In this document: piece after piece, positions 37,999 through 46,163 of the stretch | Layout of the letters: every line of letters begins with the position of its first letter | How positions within the stretch are numbered: the stretch's first letter is position 1 | Source: Paraburkholderia caledonica NBRC 102488 | GTDB taxonomy: Bacteria > Pseudomonadota > Gammaproteobacteria > Burkholderiales > Burkholderiaceae | Assembly: GCF_000685095.1 (NCBI RefSeq) | Contig: NZ_BAYE01000001.1 | Coordinates: forward strand, 682,001-746,000 | DNA: 64,000 nucleotides | Direction of reading: 5' to 3' | Notes under the pieces: generated by a model | Told to the model about the DNA's origin: nothing | Databases searched by the model: none | The model's input: only the letters and a program-made list of their open reading frames with translations | Position numbers and translations under genes: made by a program

Positions 37999-38044
37999 AT
38001 ATGGCTTGCGTGCTCGTTGACTGAAAAGCGAAGTACGGCGCGGT

Positions 38045-39106
38045 TCACGCTTCGCGGTTCGCTACACCTGCCGATTCGAAGCTCGCCATCTCGTTGATGA
38101 ACGCGCAGGCCGCGCGCAGCAGCGGCACCGCGAGCGCCGCACCGGTGCCTTCGCCGAGCCGCATGTCGAGCGACAACAGCGGCTGTGCGCCGAAATAGTC
38201 GAGCATGCGCCGATGTCCTGCCTCGTTCGACGCATGCGCGAACACGCAATATTCACGCACGTCAGGCGCAATCGCGTCGGCGATCAACAGTGCTGAACTG
38301 GCGATGAAGCCGTCGACCAGAATCGTCATTCGCGCTTGCGCCGCGGCGAGATAGGCGCCGGCCATCATCGCGATTTCGAAGCCGCCGAAGGTTGCGAGCA
38401 CATCGAGAGGAGCCGTGGATGCGTCGTGATGCGCGAGCGCCGCCGCAAGCACGCTGCGCTTCTTTGCGAGCCCGGCGTCGTCCAGACCGGTGCCGCGGCC
38501 CACGCATTCGCCGATCGGCACGCCGCAGATGCGGCTCATCAGGCACGCCGCCGCCGATGTGTTGGCGATGCCCATTTCGCCGAAGCCGATCACGTTGCTG
38601 CCGAGCGCAGCGTGATGCCGCACGCGCGCCGCGCCGGCTTGCATCGCGGCGAGCGCCTGCTCGTGCGTCATCGCGGGTTCGTGTGCGAAGTTGCGCGTGC
38701 CCGGGCCGACCGGAATGTCGATGAGGCCATCGGTGCGCAGCAACGGCGTCGCAATCCCTGCATTGACCACTTCGAGTTCGATGCCCGCGACGCGGCTCAA
38801 TGCATTGACTGCCGCACCGCCCGCGAGAAAATTCGCGACCATTTGCACGGTCACCGCTTGCGGATAAGGGCTGACGCCTTCGGCCGCAATGCCGTGGTCG
38901 CCGGCGAACACAATTAGCGCGGGGCGCTGGACAGCCGGATGCGTAGTGCGCTGAATCAGGCCCATCTGACGCGCGAGCGTTTCGAGCCGGCCGAGACTGC
39001 CGGGCGGCTTCGTCTTCGTGTCGATGACGTGCTGAAGCTCGCTGCCTAACGTCTGTTCGAGCGGTTCTACAAGGGGCAATCCGGACAAGCTTGGCGAGGA
39101 GGTCAT
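38045..39106 (-). CDS. cobT: Nicotinate-nucleotide--dimethylbenzimidazole phosphoribosyltransferase
   Basis: Makes alpha-ribazole 5'-phosphate from dimethylbenzimidazole and nicotinate mononucleotide. The 353 residues have KTKPPGSLGRLE near 31-42, FAGDHGIAAEGVS near 71-83, GEMGIANTSAAA, and a C-terminal LGEGTGAALA with the catalytic Glu near 320. Length is normal. Followed by cobS after 46 nt, preceded by btuD. Confidence 0.97.
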   Translation of the reverse strand: MTSSPSLSGLPLVEPLEQTLGSELQHVIDTKTKPPGSLGRLETLARQMGLIQRTTHPAVQRPALIVFAGDHGIAAEGVSPYPQAVTVQMVANFLAGGAAVNALSRVAGIELEVVNAGIATPLLRTDGLIDIPVGPGTRNFAHEPAMTHEQALAAMQAGAARVRHHAALGSNVIGFGEMGIANTSAAACLMSRICGVPIGECVGRGTGLDDAGLAKKRSVLAAALAHHDASTAPLDVLATFGGFEIAMMAGAYLAAAQARMTILVDGFIASSALLIADAIAPDVREYCVFAHASNEAGHRRMLDYFGAQPLLSLDMRLGEGTGAALAVPLLRAACAFINEMASFESAGVANREA

Positions 39107-39143
39107 GAGGTTCGTGAAGATAAAAGATGTTCAGTTCTGAGCG

Positions 39144-39983
39144 TCAGCTTGACGACGTATCATGACTCGAAGCGGATTCATGACGCGAGCGCGGTGCGGG
39201 AATAAGCGCCTCGTGCTCGCCGTCGCGAATCAGGATCAACGGATAGCCGAACACGCGGCTCGTCAACGCAGGCGTCAGTACCTCGTGCACACGCCCCGCG
39301 TAGGCCGCGCCCGCACCGTCGAGCAGCAGCGCGTGCGTCGCGAACCGGCGCGCGAGGTTCAGATCGTGACAGGAAAACAGCAGGGTCCGCGCCGGCTCAC
39401 GCGCCCATTCGGTGAGCGCTTCCAGGCACTCGATCTGATGATGCAGATCCAGATGCGACAGAGGTTCGTCCAGCAGAAGAAGCGGCGCTTGCTGACACAG
39501 CACCGCCGCGAGCGCCACGCGCTGACGTTCGCCGCCCGAAAGCGACAGCACGTCTCGTGCGGCTAATGCGGTGAGCCCCAGCAAGTCCAGCGCGGCACGC
39601 GCGGCCGCGCGGTCGCCCTCGCCTTCCCAACCCCAGCCGCTCAAATGCGGAAAGCGGTTCAGCATCACGATGTCGAGCACGCTCGCGCTGAATGCATCGG
39701 GCGCGCTTTGCGGCATCAACGCGCGGCGCTGCGCGAGTTGCCGCGTTTTCCAGGCGGTCATACGCACACCGTCGAGTTCCACGTGCCCAGCCGAGGGTTC
39801 ACGCAAACCCGCGAGCGTGGATAAGAGTGTCGTCTTGCCGGCACCGTTCGGACCCGCCACGCACCAGATCTCGCCCGGATAAAACGTATGCGTGAACGCG
39901 TCGAGCAACGTGCGCGCGCCCGCACGCAAGCTCACGCGTTGTGCGCTGAGCGTGGGCTGCGCGAGGTTGTTAGTGGGCATCAT
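39144..39983 (-). CDS. btuD: Cobalamin/iron-type ABC transporter ATPase (BtuD type)
   Basis: ATP-binding subunit of the corrinoid importer. The start ATG at 39983 overlaps the btuC stop (ATGA), giving 279 residues. Walker A GPNGAGKTT near 44-52, signature LSGGERQRV near 150, Walker B LLLLDEP near 173. An open upstream frame overlaps btuC and is not part of the protein. The FecE/BtuD subfamily and the btuB-btuC context indicate cobalamin import rather than iron siderophores. Confidence 0.92.
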   Translation of the reverse strand: MMPTNNLAQPTLSAQRVSLRAGARTLLDAFTHTFYPGEIWCVAGPNGAGKTTLLSTLAGLREPSAGHVELDGVRMTAWKTRQLAQRRALMPQSAPDAFSASVLDIVMLNRFPHLSGWGWEGEGDRAAARAALDLLGLTALAARDVLSLSGGERQRVALAAVLCQQAPLLLLDEPLSHLDLHHQIECLEALTEWAREPARTLLFSCHDLNLARRFATHALLLDGAGAAYAGRVHEVLTPALTSRVFGYPLILIRDGEHEALIPAPRSRHESASSHDTSSS

Positions 39984-41038
39984 CGGCGGGCGCGCAGCAG
40001 CATCCAGAGAAACACCGGCACGCCGATGATCGACGTGATCACGCCGACCGGCAGTTGCGCCGGCGCGATCACAAGGCGCGCGATCAGATCGGCGCCCATT
40101 ACCGCCACCCCGCCGCCGAGAGCCGCGGCGGGCAGCAGCATACGTTGGTCGTTGCCGAACGCGAGCCGCAACATATGCGGCACCACGAGTCCGACAAAGC
40201 CGATGGTGCCCGCCGTCGTCACAGCCGCTGCGGCGGCGAGCGAGGCCGCAAGATACACGCGCAGCCGCAACGGCATGACCGCAACGCCCAACGCCTGCGC
40301 GGCGGCGTCGCCTCGCAACAGCACATTCAGACGCGGCGCAACGGGCACGATGGCAATCAGCACGACGACCAGCGCGACGAGTGCGGTCCACGGCAGCGCA
40401 TTGCCATTGAGGTCGCCGGTCAGCCAGAACAACATGCCGCGCAAACGATTGTCCGGCGCAAGATTGAGCAGCAAGGTAATGAGCGCGCCCCAGCCTGCCG
40501 CGATGACGGCGCCAGTCAGAAGCAGGCGCGGCGACGTGTCCTGCGGTTCGCCGCGCCACAACTCGCGACGCGCAAGGCCGAGCACGAGGAGAATGGACAC
40601 GAATGCGCCCGCGAATGCCGACGCATCGACGAGCCACCACGCGCAACCGGCGATCATTGCGACGAGCGCGAAAGTTGCGGCGCCTCCCGATACGCCTAAT
40701 ACATAGGGCTCAGCAAGCGGATTGCGCAACAACACCTGCAGCAGCGCGCCAGCCAATGCGAGCAATGCGCCGCAAGCAAAACCGGCCAGCGCGCGAGGCA
40801 AACGCAGCGTACGCACGATCTCGCCGGCGAGATCGGCAGAGTTTGTGTCAGACGCGCCCGCATGCAGCGGCGAAAGCGCCTCGATCACGCGCGCGGGCGC
40901 GAGCGCCACACTGCCCAACGCGAGCGACGCCATCAATACTGCAAGCGCGGCGACAGCAAGCACGAGCCAGATCGCGGCGGCGCGCTTCGCAGTCATCGCG
41001 TGAAGCGTGGCGGGCATCGAACCGGGATGTCGGCTCAT
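39980..41038 (-). CDS. btuC: FecCD-family permease, probable cobalamin importer (BtuC type)
   Basis: The 352-residue permease has about ten hydrophobic helices and the FecCD family signatures LRLPRALAGFACGALLALAG near 82 and PHMLRLAFG near 285 (GLVVPH). It starts 24 nt after the btuB stop and overlaps btuD. With BtuD and BtuF it would move B12 across the inner membrane after BtuB has brought it across the outer one. FecCD permeases also serve siderophores; the riboswitch and neighbours decide for cobalamin. Confidence 0.92.
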   Translation of the reverse strand: MSRHPGSMPATLHAMTAKRAAAIWLVLAVAALAVLMASLALGSVALAPARVIEALSPLHAGASDTNSADLAGEIVRTLRLPRALAGFACGALLALAGALLQVLLRNPLAEPYVLGVSGGAATFALVAMIAGCAWWLVDASAFAGAFVSILLVLGLARRELWRGEPQDTSPRLLLTGAVIAAGWGALITLLLNLAPDNRLRGMLFWLTGDLNGNALPWTALVALVVVLIAIVPVAPRLNVLLRGDAAAQALGVAVMPLRLRVYLAASLAAAAAVTTAGTIGFVGLVVPHMLRLAFGNDQRMLLPAAALGGGVAVMGADLIARLVIAPAQLPVGVITSIIGVPVFLWMLLRARR

Positions 41039-41062
41039 CGGCGCGTTCCCAGCACGTCGCAG

Positions 41063-42997
41063 TCACTGCTGCTGCCAGCCGACCGTGACATATGCACCGC
41101 GCCGCGGGGAGTTATACGAGTAGACCGTTTCATAGTCCTTGTTGAACACATTCTGGATTTGCGCGGCCACGTACCATGCCTTCGTGACGTTGTAGCGCGC
41201 AGCCAGGTTGACGACACCGTAGCCGCCGAGCTTGCCGCTGCTGTCTTCGCGCGGACCGCTCACGATCCACTCACCGCCCACGCGCCATCCTGCAATACTG
41301 CGATTCACCGTCAGCGACGCGAAACGCCGCGCTCGCCGCACGAGGTCAGTATCGTTGTCGAGGTCGACCGGATTTTGCAGCGTCACCGACGCGCGCACGT
41401 CGGTCTTACCTACATGTCCGCTCCACGATCCCTCGAGTCCTTGCACTTTTGCATGACCCACGTTTTCGGCCAGATAGATCCCCGGCGTCACCTGCTCATA
41501 GTCGATCAGATTCGAATAACGCGTCTGGAAAGCACTCAAACGCATCACACCGAGCGCATTGGATGCGTACTGCAACGCTGCTTCGATCGAATGACTGCGC
41601 TCCGGCTGGATGGACGGATTACCGCTCAGCGGATAGTACAGATCGTCGAAGCTCGGCGCGCGAAACGAACTGGAATAGCTTGCGCTTAGCTTCCAGCGCG
41701 ACGTGATGTCGAAGCCATAGCCGAGATAGTAACTGTTCGCTCCGCCGAAATCGGAGTACTGGTCGCGCCGCAGGTTAGCCTGGACCTGGTTGCGCCCGAA
41801 GCGTGCCGTATAACCGGCGAAGCCCGAGTCGACATGACGAGTGGGCGCGGCGAACGTATCGGAGTCGAGACTCTGGTCCAGATGCTCGTAGCCGACCTGC
41901 AGTTTCTGCTGCGCGGCCAGCGCGAAATCGTTTTGCCAGGTGTACTGGCGATTGTCGGTGTCGAAGCGGCCGTTATACAGACCGTTGGTGTTCGACACGC
42001 TGCGGTCGTCGCCTTGCGCAACGATGAAGTGCGTGGTCCACCAGTCGGTTAGCTTGCCGTTAGCGAAGGCGGACAACTGACGCACTTTCGTGTACAGATT
42101 GTTCAGATCGGTCGGCTCACCGTATGCATTGTCGTAGCTGTTGTTGCCGTTCGACTGGAGATAGCGGACGCCCGCGTCCCACTTGTCGGTGAACTTATGG
42201 CGTAGCGAAGCGGAAATGCTCTCGTTCAGATAGCCGTTCGCATTGGGGTTCGCATTCGGCGCCTCACGAGGATTGAGCGCGGAAAAACCGTCGTCTTTCG
42301 AACGCGCGAGCGAGATATTGAAGGTCGTGCGGCCGTCCCTATCCAACGCGCCGTTCGCGCCTACCTGTTGCGTCTGCGTGTGGTAGCTGCCGTAGCCCAC
42401 GGAAAAATTGAAACGCGGCGGATGATCGCCGCCGTCTTTCGTGAACACCTGGACGACGCCTCCGATCGCGCCCGAGCCATACAAGGCCGACACGTTGCCG
42501 TTCACTACCTCGACGTGGTCGACCTGATCGAGCGGAATCTGCGCGATTTGCGCTGTGCCGAGACTCACGGAATCGACGCGCACACCGTCGATGAGAATCA
42601 GCGATTGCGTCGACGACGCGCCGCGCAAATACAGGCTCGCTGTCGAACCGGGCCCACCCGTGCGCGAGATTTGCGCGCCGGGCGCGAGTTGCAGCAGACC
42701 CGGCAGATCAGTTGCGGTGGTGTCGGCAATGTCCTGCTGATCGAATAGCGACGTTTGCGGGATCGTGTCGGCGAGCGCTTGAGGTCCGCGCTCGGCGGTG
42801 ACGACAACCGGCGACAAAACAGCAGGCGAAGAATCGGCGATTGCGATAGATGCAGCGCTTGCAGCGACAGGCGGGAGCGGTGCGACCGGTGCGACTGCAA
42901 CCGACGGCGCAGGCGAACTGTCGGCGGCTTGCGCATGCGCGAGCTGCGGCAGCCCTGCAAATGCGAGCAGCGCCGCGCGGGCGATAGGGGACAGCAT
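41063..42997 (-). CDS. btuB: TonB-dependent vitamin B12 receptor
   Basis: Outer-membrane corrinoid receptor. The ATG at 42997 gives 644 residues with a signal peptide ending LAHAQA (about 25). A Pro/Ala/Ser-rich spacer of some 40 residues precedes the TonB box-like VVVTAERGPQ. The plug domain (LILIDGVRVDS, GSGAIGGVVQVFTK) and a 22-strand barrel follow, ending in VTVGWQQQ. It is the first gene of btuB-btuC-btuD-cobT-cobS-cobC, behind a cobalamin riboswitch, so it should be shut off when B12 is plentiful. Confidence 0.95.
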   Translation of the reverse strand: MLSPIARAALLAFAGLPQLAHAQAADSSPAPSVAVAPVAPLPPVAASAASIAIADSSPAVLSPVVVTAERGPQALADTIPQTSLFDQQDIADTTATDLPGLLQLAPGAQISRTGGPGSTASLYLRGASSTQSLILIDGVRVDSVSLGTAQIAQIPLDQVDHVEVVNGNVSALYGSGAIGGVVQVFTKDGGDHPPRFNFSVGYGSYHTQTQQVGANGALDRDGRTTFNISLARSKDDGFSALNPREAPNANPNANGYLNESISASLRHKFTDKWDAGVRYLQSNGNNSYDNAYGEPTDLNNLYTKVRQLSAFANGKLTDWWTTHFIVAQGDDRSVSNTNGLYNGRFDTDNRQYTWQNDFALAAQQKLQVGYEHLDQSLDSDTFAAPTRHVDSGFAGYTARFGRNQVQANLRRDQYSDFGGANSYYLGYGFDITSRWKLSASYSSSFRAPSFDDLYYPLSGNPSIQPERSHSIEAALQYASNALGVMRLSAFQTRYSNLIDYEQVTPGIYLAENVGHAKVQGLEGSWSGHVGKTDVRASVTLQNPVDLDNDTDLVRRARRFASLTVNRSIAGWRVGGEWIVSGPREDSSGKLGGYGVVNLAARYNVTKAWYVAAQIQNVFNKDYETVYSYNSPRRGAYVTVGWQQQ

Positions 42998-43104
42998 GAG
43001 TGAAGTTTCCCGTGGATGGCGTGCGCGGCCCGCTTCCCCGCAGGCCGTCGCGTAACGAGGCGCGAGCGCTTTTGACATCATTTCGCGGGCGCGCGCCTCT
43101 CCCT

Positions 43105-43358
43105 CTGGCCGGTATCCGGGCTGACGACGCTCGATCCCGCCTTCCCACGCGTGACGCGCAGTGGCACACTCGCATGTTGAACCGGAACACGCGATGGGGA
43201 TCGAACTGCAAACGCGAACTGCAAAGCACGAAGTGCAAAGCGAATGCGGTCGCTTACCGTTGCGGGGGCAGCGCAGGTTCGCGCGTTCAGGTGAACGGCG
43301 CGCCCTGCTTCCCGTTTAACTGCACGCGCAATGAATTGCGCGCGCGGGCACCAGAGTG
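43105..43358 (-). ncRNA. Cobalamin (B12) riboswitch
   Basis: On the minus strand the sequence contains, in order, CTGGTGCC, an ACGGGAAGC element, GCTGCCCCCGCAACGGTAAGC, GTGCCACTG, GTGGGAAGGCGGGA and the highly conserved B12-box segment CAGCCCGGATACCGGCC. This is the order and spacing of the adenosylcobalamin aptamer. It begins within about 10 nt of the predicted transcription start and lies ahead of btuB. Binding of B12 is expected to block btuB translation or continue to termination; which one is not visible, as no clear T-run terminator follows. Confidence 0.92.
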
Positions 43359-43363
43359 CGGCC

Positions 43364-43392
43364 AGTGTATGAGCGGCCTCGGGGCCAGTCAA
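43364..43392 (-). promoter_or_regulatory. Promoter of the btuB operon
   Basis: On the minus strand TTGACT (43387-43392) and TACACT (43364-43369) are separated by exactly 17 nt. The predicted start at about 43357 coincides with the 5' end of the riboswitch, which supports both calls. Confidence 0.75.
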
Positions 43393-43587
43393 GAATGCGG
43401 GTCACGACAGCGATGATTCGGACAGGAGCAGAGTATTGTCCGACGCGATCTGTGACACACGAGTACTTTTTCATCTTCAGTCGAAAAAAGCCTGCATAAA
43501 GCGGTGTTGTTACGTCTCGAAACGAGACAAATGTCGGAACGTGCGGCATTCCGCGCTAAAATGCGAGGTCTTTAGAGGACGCAGCAC

Positions 43588-43944
43588 ATGCTCACCGAAC
43601 TCGAAACACTCTCACAGAACATCGGCAAGCTGATAGCGATCAGCCAGCGCCACAACGAAGCGCGCGTTGCGCTTGAAGAGCAGCTCGCCCAGTCCCGCGC
43701 CGAGGCGGAAGCCACGCGCACGGAACTTGCCATGGTGCGCGAGGAACGCGATGCACTGCAAGCGGAGCGCGACGCGCTGTCGGCCAAGATCGACGACGCT
43801 CAAGTGCGGCTCAATGCGATCCTCGAAAAATTGCCGCGCGCTCGCGGGCACAACGAGCCGGACAACCAGCTCGATCTGCTCGAGCCCGCTCAGCATGAAG
43901 TCGAAGCGGAGAGCGACGCCACTCGCCACGGAGAAAATGCATGA
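43588..43944 (+). CDS. ZapB-like coiled-coil protein encoded before zapA
   Basis: A 118-residue protein whose residues about 3-85 form an uninterrupted coiled coil (heptads rich in Leu, Ala, Glu, Arg, e.g. EERDALQAERDALSAK), followed by an acidic, Gly/Asn/Glu-rich tail. No signal peptide. Its stop overlaps the zapA ATG (ATGA), so both are made together. ZapB in E. coli is also a short coiled coil that binds ZapA at the Z-ring, and a similar role is a reasonable guess, but sequence identity to ZapB is not evident. Confidence 0.8.
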   Translation: MLTELETLSQNIGKLIAISQRHNEARVALEEQLAQSRAEAEATRTELAMVREERDALQAERDALSAKIDDAQVRLNAILEKLPRARGHNEPDNQLDLLEPAQHEVEAESDATRHGENA

Positions 43945-44255
43945 CCACCAAGCAGATCGAAGTATCGATTCTCGGCGTGCCCTATCGTCTCGCCTGCTCG
44001 CCGGAAACGGAAGGCGCGCTGCTTGAAGCAGTCGCACGAGTCGACGCCGAAATGTCGAAGATCCGCAATAACAGTAACGTGCGCGGCACGGATCGTATTG
44101 CTGTCATGGCCGCGCTGTCGCTGGCATCGGAACTGCTTAAGCTGCAATCGAGCGTGCGTCACGGAGAAGCATTTCCCGCTGAAGAAATCCGGCGTACAAT
44201 GCATCAAATGAACGAACAACTGGGTACTGTGATCGAGCAGTACACCATGCAGTAA
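43941..44255 (+). CDS. zapA: Cell division protein ZapA
   Basis: A 104-residue FtsZ-associated protein. The N-terminal head has IEVSILGVPYRLACSPETE, the standard ZapA beginning, followed by RVDAEMSKIRNNSNVRGTDRIAVMAAL and a helical coiled-coil tail. ZapA bundles FtsZ filaments at midcell. The start overlaps the coiled-coil gene. In many proteobacteria the 6S RNA gene follows zapA, as it does here. Confidence 0.95.
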   Translation: MTTKQIEVSILGVPYRLACSPETEGALLEAVARVDAEMSKIRNNSNVRGTDRIAVMAALSLASELLKLQSSVRHGEAFPAEEIRRTMHQMNEQLGTVIEQYTMQ

Positions 44256-44420
44256 GCAGCAGGTTTGCAACGTTTCTGGAAGTAGAAGTGGCCGGTCTTC
44301 GGGTCGGCTGCAGATTCAACCAGGTAGCACACGTAGTAGCTGAGCAAAGCGCGTGAGAGCATGCACGAGCACACTCGGCAAACGTTTCACCTGAATGGTT
44401 TTAGCTTCATCGGTTTAGCT
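44256..44420. other. Leader between zapA and 6S RNA
   Basis: 165 nt without a gene. It should contain the promoter of the 6S RNA; no convincing -35/-10 pair was picked out by eye. Confidence 0.4.
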
Positions 44421-44597
44421 TCCCTGCCTGGTTCGCCAAGGTCATATATTCCTTGAACCAATGCCATGTGCACGGTTGCGGAAATTTGTAGCACGGGCGT
44501 GCGCGTCACTCTGTCTGATGTACCCGAAGTGCTGCTAACTGCGACCAATTCTGAACCCCCGGTTCAGGATGCCGGCCTAGCGGCCAAGGCGGGGACC
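44421..44597 (+). ncRNA. ssrS: 6S RNA
   Basis: About 177 nt with the long, mostly paired rod of 6S RNA. The closing stem pairs TCCCTGCCTGG at the 5' end with CCAAGGCGGGGA at the 3' end, a second arm pairs CCTTGAACC with GGTTCAGG, and a large internal bulge lies in the middle, mimicking an open promoter. The position just after zapA is the classic ssrS location. It binds the sigma70 RNA polymerase in stationary phase. The ends are estimated to a few nucleotides. Confidence 0.85.
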
Positions 44598-44605
44598 TTA
44601 TTTGG

Positions 44606-44638
44606 AACGGCATCGGACTACTGTCCGGTGCCGTTTTT
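44606..44638 (+). terminator. Terminator after 6S RNA
   Basis: A 13-bp stem with one G-U pair (44606-44618 with 44623-44635), 4-nt loop TACT, then TTT(TT)G. It lies 10 nt after the 6S closing stem and before the EVE-domain gene. Confidence 0.85.
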
Positions 44639-44681
44639 GTTTGGGCTCCGGCTTTTGCAACCTTAACGTTCCCTTCGATTC

Positions 44682-45140
44682 ATGCGCTACTGGCTAATGA
44701 AGTCCGAACCGGACGAAGCAAGCATCGACCATCTTGCCAACGCACCGCACCGTACGTTGCCGTGGACCGGTGTGCGTAACTATCAGGCGCGCAACTTCAT
44801 GCGCGACGCGATGCAGGTCGGCGACGGCGTGCTGTTCTATCACTCGAGTTGTCCCGAGCCTGGCATCGCCGGGATCGCCGAGGTAGCGTCTACCGCTTAC
44901 CCGGACCCGACTCAGTTCGACAAGAAGAGTCCTTACTACGATCCCAAGTCGTCGCAGGAAACGCCGCGCTGGCTGCTCGTCGACGTCGTCTTCAAGAAGA
45001 AGATTCCGTTGATTCCGCTCGCCGCATTGCGCGAGCACGAAGAGCTGAAAGACATGCGTGTGCTGGCGAGAGGCAACCGCCTGTCCATCACGCCGGTCAC
45101 CGAAGCCGAATGGCGCTTCATCACGAAGCGACTCGCTTGA
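44682..45140 (+). CDS. EVE-domain protein
   Basis: A 152-residue single-domain protein of the EVE (PUA-like) superfamily, starting MRYWLMKSEPDEASIDHL and carrying WTGVRNYQARNFMRDAMQVGDGVLFYHS near 29-56, the family's hallmark. EVE domains bind modified bases in DNA or RNA; bacterial stand-alone members have been proposed to act in tRNA modification or defence against modified phage DNA, but the role of this group is open. It stands between 6S RNA and the SIMPL gene, taking the place of the 5-formyltetrahydrofolate cyclo-ligase gene often found after ssrS. Confidence 0.93.
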   Translation: MRYWLMKSEPDEASIDHLANAPHRTLPWTGVRNYQARNFMRDAMQVGDGVLFYHSSCPEPGIAGIAEVASTAYPDPTQFDKKSPYYDPKSSQETPRWLLVDVVFKKKIPLIPLAALREHEELKDMRVLARGNRLSITPVTEAEWRFITKRLA

Positions 45141-45343
45141 ATCTGCCTATGCCCGCTGCAACGGCGCGACGAACGATATGGCCCACCGATGCTCATCGCA
45201 CCGTTAAATTGGGGAACCAAGCTCAGGTTACAAGCGCCTAACGCAGTTGCAAACGGACTACCAACGGCGCACACAGCGCCATGCCGTTGCATCGCGCCTG
45301 CCGGATCGTGCGCAATCCTGTTCAAGCAAGGAGTTCCACACAG

Positions 45344-46072
45344 ATGAAAAACACCGCACGTGCACTCGCTTTCGCGCTCGTCTGCGCCGCGCCTGCAGCC
45401 CTCGTGCTCACGCCCGCCATGGCACGCGCGCAGAGCGTCGCGCCCTATCAACCGGCCGGCGTGCTGTCGCTGAACGCGCAGGCCAGCGCAGAAGTGCCTC
45501 AAGACGTCGTCGAAATCACGCTCTTTTACGAGCAGGAAGCGAGCGATCCGTCGGCTCTTACTTCAACGCTAAACCAGCGCGCCGATTCGGCGTTGCAAAA
45601 AGCCAAAGGCGTGAGCGGCGTGACCGCACGCACCGGTTCGTTCTCGATTTATCCGTCGACCGATCGCGATGGCCGCATCTCCGCATGGCGCGGCCGCACA
45701 GAAGTCGTGCTCGAATCGCATGACTTTGCTGCGGCGTCGAAGCTCGCCGGGCAAATGGCGCCCATCATGCAGGTCGGCAATGTGCAGTTCTCGCTGTCGC
45801 CTGCGGCGCAGCGCGCCGCTGAACAAAAGCTGACTGGCGATGCAATCAAATCGTTCCGTGAGCAAGCGGCTTCGTCCGCGCAGGCGTTCGGCTACAGCGG
45901 TTATTCGATTCGCGAGGTCAATGTCGGACATAACGGCGCCATGCCGCGGCCCGTCATGATGATGAGCGCGCGCGCCATGGGCGCCGACGCCAAGATGTCG
46001 GCCCCTGTGCCGATTGAAGGCGGCACGTCGACGGTAACGGTGAATGTATCGGGCTCGGTGCAGATGAAGTAA
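45344..46072 (+). CDS. SIMPL (DUF541) periplasmic protein
   Basis: ATG at 45344 behind AAGGAG gives 242 residues. A signal peptide ends in ARAQS (about 30). The mature protein has the DUF541/SIMPL layout: VLSLNAQASAEVPQDVVEITLFYE, a middle helix pair, and a C-terminal strand STVTVNVSGSVQMK. Members such as the E. coli YggE protein form ring-like periplasmic oligomers and are linked to oxidative stress; the molecular function is unclear. Single gene with its own terminator. Confidence 0.92.
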   Translation: MKNTARALAFALVCAAPAALVLTPAMARAQSVAPYQPAGVLSLNAQASAEVPQDVVEITLFYEQEASDPSALTSTLNQRADSALQKAKGVSGVTARTGSFSIYPSTDRDGRISAWRGRTEVVLESHDFAAASKLAGQMAPIMQVGNVQFSLSPAAQRAAEQKLTGDAIKSFREQAASSAQAFGYSGYSIREVNVGHNGAMPRPVMMMSARAMGADAKMSAPVPIEGGTSTVTVNVSGSVQMK

Positions 46073-46109
46073 CGCGCGGTCCACCTGCTGCCCCATGCGG
46101 CGGCAAAAG

Positions 46110-46141
46110 AAAAACGCCACGGCATGCCGTGGCGTTTTTTT
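46110..46141. terminator. Bidirectional terminator between the SIMPL gene and lgt
   Basis: A near-perfect palindrome around ACGCCACGGCATGCCGTGGCG (46114-46134) is flanked by an A-run on the left and seven T on the right, so it works for the converging SIMPL gene (plus) and lgt (minus). Confidence 0.9.
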
Positions 46142-46163
46142 ATCCGAAACACAACATGAAGCG

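Larger units (their letters stand above)
42998..43587. other. Divergent btuB / zapB-like control region
   Basis: 590 nt. The btuB side holds a promoter and cobalamin riboswitch, leaving about 107 nt between aptamer and start codon, enough for an expression platform. The zapB-like side is AT-richer; it contains a small perfect inverted repeat GTCTCG-AAA-CGAGAC at 43514-43528 and a TAAAAT at 43557-43562. No protein gene was found. Confidence 0.75.

Noticed and set aside
44466..44666. Possible 66-codon gene within the 6S RNA region
   Set aside because: It overlaps the conserved 6S structure and its terminator, and has no ribosome site or protein-like features.
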